This document shows, in pieces, positions 24,380-36,840 of a stretch of DNA of 64,000 nucleotides (positions are counted from its first letter, which is position 1; the number at the start of each line of letters is the position of its first letter). Under the pieces are notes generated by a model. That model saw nothing but the letters and a program-made list of their open reading frames with translations, was not told the DNA's origin and did not search any database. The stretch lies in the NCBI GenBank assembly GCA_024803745.1, contig JANJXV010000261.1, positions 312,501 through 376,500 on the forward strand, written 5' to 3'. Source of the DNA: Megascapheus bottae. Its lineage: Eukaryota; Chordata; Mammalia; Rodentia; Geomyidae. A program made the position numbers and the translations under genes.

Positions 24380-27300
24380 TAACCCTAAACCTAAACCTGA
24401 CTCCCAACCCTAACCCTAACACTAACCCTTACCCTTACCCTAACCCTAACCCTGAACCTAAACCTAACCCTAACCTTTACCCTTACCCTTACCCTAATCC
24501 TAACCCTAAACCTAAACCTTTACCTTACCCTAACCCTAACCCTTACCCACACCCTCAACCTTACCCTAACCCTAACACTAACACTTACCCTTAGCCTAAC
24601 CCTAACCCTAAGGTTAACCGTAACCCTAAACCTTACCCGTACCTTAACCATAACCCTAACCCTTACTCTTACCCTAATTCTAACCCTAAACCTAACCCTA
24701 AACCTTACCCTAACCCTAACACTTACCCTTACCCTAAATTTAAACCTAACCCTTGCCCTAACCCTAACCCTAACCCTAACCCTAAACCTTCCCATTACCG
24801 TAACCCTAACCCTAACCTTAATGCTAACCCTAACACTAACCCTAACCCTAACCCTAACCCTAATCCTTACCCTAACCCTAACCCTAACCCTAATCCTTAA
24901 CCTTTCCCTAACCCTAACCCTAACCCTAACCATAAACATTACCCTTACCCTTACCCTAACCCTAAACCTAACCGTTACCCTAACCTTAACCCTAACCCTA
25001 ATCCTAACCCTTAACTTACCCTAACCCTAAACCTAACCCTAACCCTAACCCTAACCCTAACCCTTACCCTTAATCTAACCCTAACCCTAACCCTAACCTT
25101 AATGCTAACCCTAAACCTTAGCCTTACTCTTACCCTAACCATAACCCTAACCCTAACCCTAAATTTAACCATAACCCTAACCCTAAACCTTACCCTTACC
25201 CTAACCCTAAACCTAAACCTAACCGTAACCCTAACCCTACCTCTAACCCTTACCCTTACCCTAAACCTAACCCTAACCCTAATCCTAACCCTACCACTTA
25301 CCCTAACCCTAAACCTAACCCTAACCCTAACCTTAACCCTAACCCTAACCCTAACCCTAACCCTAACACTTACCCTCACCCTAACCCTAACCCTAACCCT
25401 AACCGAAACCCTAACCCTTACCCTTAGCCTAACCCTAACCCTAACGTTAACCGTAACCCTCAACATTACCCATACCCTAACCCTAACCCTAACCCTAACC
25501 CTTACTCTTACCCTAATCCTAACCCTAAACCTAACCCTTACCCTTACCCTAACCCTAACCGTTACCCTAACTCTGACCTTAACCCTAACCCTAACCCTGA
25601 CTCCTAACCCTAACCCTAACCCTAAACCCTACCCTAACCCTAACCCTTACCATTACCTCAACCTAACCTTAACCTTAATGCTAACCCTAACACTAACCCT
25701 AACCCTTACCCTAAGGCTAAACATTACCCTTAATCTTACCCTAACCCTAACCCTTACCCTAACCTTAATCCTAACCCTAATCCTAACCCTTACCCTTACC
25801 CTAACCCTAACCCTAAACTTAACCCTAAACCTAACCCTAATCCTAACCCTTACACTTAACCTAACCCTAACTCTAACCTTAGCCCTTACATTTACCCTAA
25901 CCCTAACCCTAACCCTAATCTTAAACCTAACGCTAACCCTAACCCTAACCCTTACCCTTATCTTAACCCTAACCCTAAATCTAACCCGAACCCTAACCCT
26001 AACTCTAAACTTTACCCTAACCCTAACCTTAACCCTTACACTTACCCTAACCCTAACCTTAAACCTAACCCTAACCCTAACCCTAACCCTAACCCTTACC
26101 TTTAAAATAACCCTAACCCTAACCTTAACCCCAACCCTAAACCCAACCCTAACCCTAAACCTAACGCTTACCCATAATCTAACCCTAACCCTAAGCCTAA
26201 CACTAACGCTATCCCTAACCCTAACCCTTACCCAAAACCTAACCCTAACCCTAACCCTTATCATTACCCTAAACCTAACCCTACTTCTAACCCTAACACT
26301 AACCCGAACCCTAACCCTTACCCTAAAACTAAACCTAACCCTTAGCCTAACCCTAACCCTAACCCTAAACTTAACCCTAACCCTAAGCCTAACCCTAAAC
26401 ATTACCATTACCCTAACCCTAACCCTTACCCTAACCCTAACCCTAACCCTTATCCTAAACCTAACCCTAAACCTAACCTTAACCCTAAACCTACCCTAAC
26501 CCTAACCCTTACCCTAACACTAACCCTAACCCTAACCCTTACCCTTAGCCTGACCCTAACCCTAACCTTAACCCTAACCCTAACCCTAACCCGAACCCTT
26601 ACTCTAATCCTAACCCTAACCCCAAACCTAACCCTAACCCTAACCCTAACCCTAAACCTTACCCTTACTCTAACCTAACCCTAAACCTAAACCTGACTCC
26701 TAACCCTAACCCTAACACTAACCCTTACCCTTACCCTAACCCTAACCCTTATCCTAAACCTAACCCTAACCCTAAATTTAACCCTAACCCTAACCCTGAA
26801 CCTAACCCTAACCCTAACCCTAACCATTACCCTAACCCTAACCCTAAACCTAACCCTAACCCTTACCATTGCCCTAATCCTAACCCTAACCTTAATGCTA
26901 ACCCTAACACTAACCCTAACCCTAACCCTAACCCTAATCCTTACCCTAACCCTAACCCTAATCCTTAACCTTTCCCTAACCCTAACCCTAATCCTAACCT
27001 AAACATTACCCTTACCCTTACCCTAACCCTAAGCCTAACCATTACCCTAACATTAACTCTAACCCTAATCCTAACCCTAAACCTAAACCTAATCCTTACC
27101 CTAACCCTAACCCTTATACTAACCTTAACCTTAACCCTAACCCTAACCTTTACCCTTATCCTAACCCTAACCCTGAACCTAAACCTAACCCTAACCCTTA
27201 CCCTTACCCTAACCCTAACCCTAAACTTAACCCTAACCCTAACCGTTACCCTTACCCTAACCCTAACCGTAACCCTTAGCCTAATCCTAACCCTAACCCT

Positions 27301-30300
27301 AACACTAAACCTTACCCTTACTCTAACCTAACCCTAAACCTAAACCTGACTCCTAACCCTAACCCTAACACTAACCCTTACCCTTAACCTAACCCTAACC
27401 CTTATCCTAAACCTAACCCTAACCCTAAATTTAACCCTAACCCTAACCCTGAACCTAACCCTAACACTAACCCTAATCATTACCCTAACCCTAACCCTAA
27501 ACCTAACCCTAACCCTTACCATTGCCCTAACCCTAACCCTAACCTTAATGCTAACCCTAACACTAACCCTAACCCTAACCCTAACCCTAATCCTTACCCT
27601 AACCCTAACCCTAATCCTTAACCTTTCCCTAACCCTAACCCTAACCCTAACCTAAACATTACCCTTACCCTTACCCTAACCCTAAGCCTAACCATTACCC
27701 TAACATTAACTCTAACCCTAATCCTAACCCTTACCTTAACCTAACCCTAACCCTAAACTGAACCGTAACCCTAACCCTAACCCTAACCCTAACCCTAACC
27801 ATTACCATTACCCTAACCCTAACCCTTACCCTAACCCTAACCCTTATCCTAAACCTAACCCTAACCCTAACCTTAACCCTAAACCTAACCCTAACCCTAA
27901 CCCTTACACTACCCTAACCCTAAACCTAACCCTTACCCTTAGCCTAACCCTAACCCTAACCTTAACCCTAACCCTAAACCTAACCCTTACCCTTACCCTA
28001 ACCCTAACCCTTACTCTAACCCTAACCATAACCCCAAACCTAACCTTAACCCTAACCCTAACCGTAAACCTTACCCTTACTCTAACCTAACTCTAAACCT
28101 AAACCCGATTGGTAACCCTAACCCTAACACTAACCCTTACCCTTACCCTAACCCTAACCCTAAGCTTAACCCTAAACCTAACACTAACCCTAACACTAAC
28201 CCTTACCCTAACCCTAACCCTGAAACTCAACCTAACCCTAACCCTTACCCTTACCCTTACCCTTCCCTAATCCTAACCCTAAACCTAAACCTAATCCTTA
28301 CCCTAACCCTAACCCTTACACTAACCTTAACCTTAACCCTAACCCTAATCTTTACCCTTATCCTAACCCTAACCCTGAACCTAAACCTAACCCTAACCCT
28401 TACCCTTACCCTAACCCTAACCCTAACCTTAACCCTAACCCTAACCGTTACCCTTACCCTAACCCTAACCCTAACCCTTACCCTAACCCTAACCCTAACC
28501 TTAATGCTAAACCTAACTCTAACCCTTACTTTAACCCTAAACTTAGCCCTAATCCTTACCCTAAACCGAACCCTAACCCTTACACTTTTCCTAAAACTAA
28601 CCCTAACGCTAAAACTTACCCTTACCCTTACCCTAACCCTAACCCTAACCCTTACCGTTACCCTAACCCTAACCCTGAACCTAACCCTAACCCTAACCCT
28701 ACCTCTAACCCTTACCCTTACCCTAAAACTAACCCTAACCCTAACCCTAACCCTAGCCCTTACCCTTACCCTAACCCTAACCCTAACCCTAACGAAACCC
28801 TAACCCTAACCCTTACCCACACCCTCAACCTCACCCTAATCCTAACCCTAACCCTAACACTTACCCTTAGCCTAACCCTAACCCTAACGTTAACCGTAAC
28901 CCTAAACCTTACCCTTACACTAACCCTAACCCTAACCCTTACTCTTACCCTAATTCTAACCCTAAACCTAACCCTAAACCTTACCCTAACCCTAACCCTT
29001 ACCCTAACCCTAAATTTAACCCTAACCCTAACCCTGAACCTAACCCTAACCCTAACCCTAACCATTACACTAACCCTAACCCTAAACCTAACCCTAACCC
29101 TTACCATTGCCCTAACCCTAACCCTAACCTTAATGCTAACCCTAACACTAACCCTAACCCTAAACCTAACCCTAATCCTTACCCTAACCCTAACCCTAAT
29201 CCTTAACCTTTCCCTAAACCTAACCCTAACCATAACCCAAAACATTACCCTTACCCTTACCCTAACCCTAAGCCTAACCATAACCCTAACCTTAACTCTA
29301 ACCCTAACCCTAACCCTAACCCTAACCCTAACCTTAACCCTAACCCTAACCTTAACCCTTACCATAACCCTAACCCTAACGCTAAACCTTACCCTTAGCC
29401 TAACCCTAACCCTAACCCTAACCTTACCCCTAACCCTAACCCTAACCCTTACCCTTACCCTAACCCTAACCCTAACCCTTACTCTAACCCTAACCCTAAC
29501 CCCAAACCTAACCCTAACCCTAACCCGAACCCTAAACCTTACCCTTACTCTAACCTAACCCTAAACCTAAACCCTAACCCTAACACTAACCCTTACCCTT
29601 ACCCTAACCATAACCCTAAGCTTAACCCTAAACCTAACACTAACCCTAATCTAACCCTTACCCTAACCCTAACCCTAACCCTGAACCTAAACCTAACCCT
29701 AACCCTTACCCTTACCCTTACCCTAATAGTAACCCTAAACCTAACCCTAAACCTTATCCTAACCCTAACCCTTATAGTAACCCTAACCTTAACCCTAAAC
29801 CTAACCTTTACCCTTACCCTAACCTTAACCCTGAACCTAAACCTAACCCTAACCCTTATCCTTACCCTAATCCTAACCCTAAACCTAACCCTAACCGTTA
29901 CCCTAACCCTAACCCTAACCTTAACCCTAACCCTAACCATTACTCTTACCCTAACCCTAACCCCAACCCTTACCCTAAACCTAACCCTAACCTTAATGCT
30001 AACCCTAACCCTAAACCTAACCCTTACCTTAACCCTAAACTTAACCCTGATCCTTACCCTAACCAGAACCGTAACCCTTACCCTAACATTAACCCTGAAC
30101 CTAAACCTAACCCTAACCCTAACCCTCTTCCTAACACTAACCCTAACCCTAAACCTTACCCTTACCCTAACCCTAACCCTAACCCTAACCCTTACCTTTA
30201 CCCTAACCCTAACCCTAAACCTAAACCTAACCCTACCTCTAACCCTTACCCTTACCCTAAACCTAACCCTAACCCTTACTCTAACCCTTACTCTAACCCT

Positions 30301-31647
30301 AACCCGAACCCTAACCCTAAACCTAACCGAAACCCTAACCCTAAACCTTACCCTTACCCTAAACCTAACCCTAACCCTAACCATAACCATAACCCTAAAC
30401 CTAACCCTAACCCTAACCCTAACCCTAACCATTACCATTACCCTAACCCTAACTCTTACCCTAACCCTAACCCTAACCCTTATCCTAAACCTAACCCTAA
30501 CACTAACATTATCCCTAACCCTAACCCTAACCCTAACCCTTACCCTAACCCTAACCCTAACCCTTACCCTTACCCTAACCCTAACCCTAACCTAAACCCT
30601 AACCCTAAACCTACCCCTTACCCTTACCCTAACTTTAACCCTAACCCTTACTCTAACCAACCCTAACCCGAAACCTAACCCTAACCCTAACCCTAACCCT
30701 AAACCTTACCCTTACTCTAACCTAACCCTAAACCTAAACCTGACTCGTAACCCTAACCCTAACACTAACCCTTACCCTTACCCTAACCTAACCCTAAGCT
30801 TAACCCTAAACCTAACACTAACCCTAACCCTAACCCTTACCCTAACCCTAACCCTAACCCTGAACCTAAACCTAACGCTAACCCTTACCCTTACCCTTAC
30901 CCTAACCCTAACCCTAACCCTAACCTAATCCTTACCCTAACCCTAACCCTTATACTAACCCTAACCTTAACCCTAACCCTAACCTTTACCCTTACCCTAA
31001 CCCTAACCCTGAACCTAAACCTAACCCTAACCCTTAACCTTACCCTAAACCTAATCTTAACCTTAACCCTAACCCTAACAGTTACCCTTACCCTAACCCT
31101 AACCCTAACCCTTACCCTAACCCTAACCCTAACCTTAATGCTAACCCTAACCCTAACCCTTACCTTAACCCTAAACTTAACCCTAATCCTTACCCTAAAC
31201 CGAACCCTAACCCTTACCCTTACCCTAACCCTCCCCCTAACCCTAACCCTAACCCTACCTCTAACCCTTACCCTTACCCTAAACCTAACCCTAAACCTAA
31301 CCCTAACCCTAGCCCTTACCCTTACCCTAACCCTAACCCTACCCCTACCGCTAACATAACTCTAACCCTAACCCTTACCCACACCCTCACCCTTACCCTA
31401 ATCCTAACCCTAACCCTAACACTTACCCTTAGCCTAACCCTAACCCTAATGTTAACCGTATCCCTAAACCTTACCCTTACCCTAACCCTAACCCTAACCC
31501 TTACTCTTACTCTAATTCTAACCCTAAACCTAACCCTAAACCTTACCCTAACCCTAACCCTTACCCTAACCCTAGATTTAACCCTAACCCTAAGCCTGAA
31601 CCTAACCCTAACCCTAACACTAACCATTACCCTAACCCTAACCCTAA

Positions 31648-33184
31648 ACCTAACCCTAACCCTTAACATTGCCCTAACCCTAACCCTAACCTTAATGCTA
31701 ACCCTAACACTAACCCTAACCCTAACCCTACCCCTAATCCTTACCCTAACCCTAACCCTAATCCTTAACCTTTCCCTAACCCTAACCCTAACCATAACCC
31801 TAAACATTACCCTTACCCTTACCCTAACCCTAAGCCTAACCATTACCCTAACCTTAACTCTAACCCTAATCCTAACCCTTACCTTACCCTAACCCTAACC
31901 CTAAACCTAACCCTAACCCTAACCCTAACCCTAACCCTAAACTTAACCCTAACTCTAAGCCTAACCCTAACCATTAACATTACCCTAACCCTAACCCTAA
32001 CCCTAAACCTAACCCTTAGCCTAAACCTAACCCTAACCCTAAACTTAACCCTAACCCTAACCCTAACCCTAACCCTTATCCTAACCCTAACCCTAACCAT
32101 TATCCTTAGCCTAACCCTAACCCTAACCCTAACCTTAACCCTAACCCTAACCCTAACCCTTACCCTTACCGTAACCCTAACCCTAACCCTTACTCTAATC
32201 CTAACCCTAATCCCAAACCTAACCCTAACCCTAACCCTAACCCTAAACCATACCCTTACTCTAACCTAACCCTAAACCTAAAACTGACTCAAAACCCTAA
32301 CCCTAACACTAACCCTTATCCTTACCCTAACCCTAACCCTATGCTTAACCCTAAACCTAACACTAACCCTAACTCTAACCCTTACCCTAACCCTAACCCT
32401 GAACCTAAACCTAACCCTAACCCTTACCCTTACACTTACCCTTACCCTAATCCTAACCCTAAACCTAACCCTAACCCTTACCCTAACCCTAACCTTAACC
32501 CTAACCCTAAACTTTACCCTTTCTCTAACCCTAACCCTGAACGTAAACCTAGCCCTAACCCTTACCCTTACCCTAATCCTAACCCTAAACCTAACCCTAA
32601 CCCTTACCCTAACCCTAACCCTAACCTTAACCCTAACCCTAACCATTACCCTTACCCTAACCCTAACCCCAAACCTTACCCTAACCCTAACCCTAACCTT
32701 AATGCTAACCCTAACCCTAACCCTAACCATTACCTTAACCCTAAACTTAACCCTAATCCTTACCCTAACCCGAACCGTAACCCTTACCCTTTTCCTAACA
32801 CTAACCCTAACCCTAAACCTTACCCTTACCCTTACCCTAACCCTAACCCTAACCCTAACCCTTACCTTTACACTAACCCTAACCCTACACCTAACCCTAA
32901 CCCTACCTCTAACCCTTACCCTTACCCTAAACCTAACCCTAAACCTAACCCTATCCCTAGCCCTTACCCTTACCCTAACCCTAACCCTAACCCTAACCCT
33001 AACCTTAACCCTAACACTAACCCTAACCCTAACCCTAACCCTTACCCTCACCCTCACCCTTACCCTAATCCTAACCCTAACCGTAACACTTACCCTTAGC
33101 CTAACCCTAACCCTAACGTTAACCGTAACCCTAAACCTTACCCTTACCCTAACCCTAAACCTAACCCTTACTCTTACCCTAATT
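31648..33184. repeat. 1,570-bp tandem duplication in block B, copy 1
   Basis: Bases 31,648 to 33,184 recur at 33,218 to 34,754 with a constant offset of 1,570. I found no difference in the stretches I compared. Landmarks are ctgactc at 32284 and 33854 and gttaaccg at 33118 and 34688. The left copy ends in aattc, where aaaccc abruptly replaces the expected taaccc. Confidence 0.93.
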
Positions 33185-33217
33185 CAAACCCTAACCCTAA
33201 CCCTAAACCTAACCCTA
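33185..33217. repeat. 33-bp spacer between the two 1,570-bp copies
   Basis: Simple degenerate telomeric repeat (aaaccctaaccc, then aaacctaaccc) separates the end of copy 1 from the start of copy 2. It belongs to neither copy, so the duplication joint was filled or repaired with telomere-like sequence, or it slipped later. Confidence 0.75.
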
Positions 33218-34754
33218 ACCTAACCCTAACCCTTAACATTGCCCTAACCCTAACCCTAACCTTAATGCTAACCCTAACACTAACCCTAACCCTAACCCTA
33301 CCCCTAATCCTTACCCTAACCCTAACCCTAATCCTTAACCTTTCCCTAACCCTAACCCTAACCATAACCCTAAACATTACCCTTACCCTTACCCTAACCC
33401 TAAGCCTAACCATTACCCTAACCTTAACTCTAACCCTAATCCTAACCCTTACCTTACCCTAACCCTAACCCTAAACCTAACCCTAACCCTAACCCTAACC
33501 CTAACCCTAAACTTAACCCTAACTCTAAGCCTAACCCTAACCATTAACATTACCCTAACCCTAACCCTAACCCTAAACCTAACCCTTAGCCTAAACCTAA
33601 CCCTAACCCTAAACTTAACCCTAACCCTAACCCTAACCCTAACCCTTATCCTAACCCTAACCCTAACCATTATCCTTAGCCTAACCCTAACCCTAACCCT
33701 AACCTTAACCCTAACCCTAACCCTAACCCTTACCCTTACCGTAACCCTAACCCTAACCCTTACTCTAATCCTAACCCTAATCCCAAACCTAACCCTAACC
33801 CTAACCCTAACCCTAAACCATACCCTTACTCTAACCTAACCCTAAACCTAAAACTGACTCAAAACCCTAACCCTAACACTAACCCTTATCCTTACCCTAA
33901 CCCTAACCCTATGCTTAACCCTAAACCTAACACTAACCCTAACTCTAACCCTTACCCTAACCCTAACCCTGAACCTAAACCTAACCCTAACCCTTACCCT
34001 TACACTTACCCTTACCCTAATCCTAACCCTAAACCTAACCCTAACCCTTACCCTAACCCTAACCTTAACCCTAACCCTAAACTTTACCCTTTCTCTAACC
34101 CTAACCCTGAACGTAAACCTAGCCCTAACCCTTACCCTTACCCTAATCCTAACCCTAAACCTAACCCTAACCCTTACCCTAACCCTAACCCTAACCTTAA
34201 CCCTAACCCTAACCATTACCCTTACCCTAACCCTAACCCCAAACCTTACCCTAACCCTAACCCTAACCTTAATGCTAACCCTAACCCTAACCCTAACCAT
34301 TACCTTAACCCTAAACTTAACCCTAATCCTTACCCTAACCCGAACCGTAACCCTTACCCTTTTCCTAACACTAACCCTAACCCTAAACCTTACCCTTACC
34401 CTTACCCTAACCCTAACCCTAACCCTAACCCTTACCTTTACACTAACCCTAACCCTACACCTAACCCTAACCCTACCTCTAACCCTTACCCTTACCCTAA
34501 ACCTAACCCTAAACCTAACCCTATCCCTAGCCCTTACCCTTACCCTAACCCTAACCCTAACCCTAACCCTAACCTTAACCCTAACACTAACCCTAACCCT
34601 AACCCTAACCCTTACCCTCACCCTCACCCTTACCCTAATCCTAACCCTAACCGTAACACTTACCCTTAGCCTAACCCTAACCCTAACGTTAACCGTAACC
34701 CTAAACCTTACCCTTACCCTAACCCTAAACCTAACCCTTACTCTTACCCTAATT
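33218..34754. repeat. 1,570-bp tandem duplication in block B, copy 2
   Basis: This copy is identical, as far as I compared, to 31,648 to 33,184. Downstream of 34,754 the sequence continues as in block A (offset 13,507 against 21,248 onward and 11,474 against 23,280 onward). Copy 2 therefore keeps the ancestral right flank and copy 1 the ancestral left flank. Confidence 0.93.
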
Positions 34755-36840
34755 CTAACCCTAAACCTAACCCTAACCCTTACCCTAACCCTAACTCCTA
34801 CCCTAACCCTAAATTTAACCCTAACCCTAACCCTGAAACTAACCCTAACCCTAACCCTAACCCTTACCCTAACCCTAACCCTTACCCTAACCCTTAATTT
34901 AACCCTAACCCTAACCCTGAACCTAACCCTAACCCTAACCCTAATCCTTAACCTTTCCCTAACCCTAACCCTAACCCTAACCCCCTTACCCTTACACTAA
35001 CCCTAACCCTAACCGTTACCCTAACCTTAACCCTAACCCTAATCCAAACCCTTACCTTACCCTAACCCTAACCTAACCCTAACCCTAACCCTAACACTAA
35101 ACTTTACCCTAACCCTAACCCTAACCCTTACACTTACCCTAACCGTAACCTTAAACCTAACCCTAAACCTAACCCTAACCATTACCTTTACAATAACCCT
35201 AACCCTAACCTTAACCCCAACCCTAAACCCAACCCTAACCCTAACCCTAACGCTTACCCTTAATGTAACCCTAACCCTAACCCTAGTCCAAACCCTAACC
35301 TTTAACCTTACGCTAACCCTAACCCTAACACTAACACTAAACCTAGCCATAACCCTAAGGCTTACCCTAAAACTAACCATAAACCCTAACCCTAACCCTT
35401 ACCCAAAACCTAACCCTAACCCTAACCCTTACCATTACCCTAAACCTAACCCTACTTCTAACCCTAACAATAACCCTAACCCTAAACCTTACCCTAAACC
35501 TAACCCTAACCCTTAGCCAAACCCTAACCCTAAACTTAACCCTAACCCTAAGCCTAACCCTAACCATTACCATTACCCTAACCCTAACCCTTACCCTAAC
35601 CCTAAACCTAACCCTTAGCCTAAACCTAACCCTAACTCTAACCTTAACCCTAACCCTAACCCTAAACCTTACCCTAACCCTAACCCTAACCCTAACCCTT
35701 ACCCTTAGCCTAACCCTAACCCTAACATTAACCCTAACCCTAACCTTTACCCTTACCCTAACCCTAACCCTAACTCTTACTCTAACCCTAACCCTAACCC
35801 CAAACCTAACCCTAACCCTAACCCTAACCCTAAACCTTACCCTTACTCTAACCTAACCCTAAACCTAAACCTGACTCCCAACCCTAACCCTAACACTAAC
35901 CCTTACCCTTACCCTAACCCTAACCCTGAACCTAAACCTAACCCTAACCCTTACCCTTACCCTTACCCTTACCCTAATCCTAACCCTAAACCTAAACCTT
36001 TACCTTACCCTAACCCTAACTCTTACCCACAGCCTCAACCTTACCCTAATCCTTACCCTAACCCTAACAGTTACCCTTAGCCTAACCCTAACCCTAAGGT
36101 TAACCGTAACCCTAAACCTTACCCGTACCTTAACCATAACCCTAACCCTTACTCTTACCCTAATTCTAACCCTAAACCTAACCCTAAACCTTACCCTAAC
36201 CCTAACCCTTACCCTTACCCTAAATTTAAACCTAACCCTAAACCTGAACCTAACCCTAACCCTAACCCTAAACATTATCCTAACCCTAACCCTAACATAA
36301 ACCCTAAACCTTAGCATTACCCTAACCCTAACCCTAACCTTAATGCTAACCCTAACACTAACCCTAACCCTAACCCTAACCCTAATCCTTACCCTAACCC
36401 TAACCCTAATCCTTAACCTTTCCATAACCCTAACCCTAACCCTAACCCAAAACATTACCCTTATCCTTACCCTAACCCTAACACTAACCGTTACCCTAAC
36501 CTAAACTCTAACCCTAATCCTAACCCTTACCTTACCCTAACACTAACCCTAAACCTAACCCTAACCCTAACCCTAACCCTAACCCTAAACTTAACCCTAA
36601 CTCTAAGCCTAACCCTAACCATTACACTAACCCTAACCCTAACCCTAACACTTACCCTTAGCCTAACCCTAACCCTAACCTTAACTCTAACCCTAACCCT
36701 AAACCTAACCCTTACCCTTACCCTAACCCTAACCCTTACTCTAACCCTAACCCTAACCCCAAACCTAAACCTAACCCTAACCCTAACCCTAACCCTAAAA
36801 CTTACCCTTACTCTAACCTAACTCTAAACCTAAACCTGAC

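Larger units (their letters stand above)
8781..24745. repeat. Macro-block A: CCCTTA-rich degenerate telomeric repeat
   Basis: From about 8,780 the CCCCTA variant nearly disappears and CCCTTA (TAAGGG on minus), ACCTAA and CACTAA become the main variants. The ctgactc landmark falls at 11514, 14302, 15499, 18804, 20341, 22362 and 24398. Sequence from about 9,000 onward is repeated in block C (from about 40,080), and from about 12,400 onward in block B (from about 24,745). Inside it lie tandem duplications of 210, about 1,190 and 2,033 bp. No gene is present. Confidence 0.88.
24745..36840. repeat. Macro-block B: second copy of block A from about 12,400 onward
   Basis: From cccttgccct at 24,750, which matches 12,401 (offset 12,349), the sequence follows block A in order for over 11 kb. 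Checkpoints are landmark 26693 against 14302, gattggtaacc 28107 against 16242, gttaaccg 28889 against 17019, 29,133 against 17,263 and 32284 against 20341. The offset falls from 12,391 to 11,870 because about 540 bp are missing near 27,060, then drifts to 11,943. It contains its own 1,570-bp tandem duplication. No gene is present. Confidence 0.9.

Noticed and set aside
25102..26499. 465-codon Leu-Thr frame, with similar frames at 12,753 to 14,108 and 43,745 to 45,130
   Set aside because: Their apparent conservation reflects duplication of macro-blocks A, B and C at the DNA level. The frames start at the ttaatgct landmark and end at register breaks.
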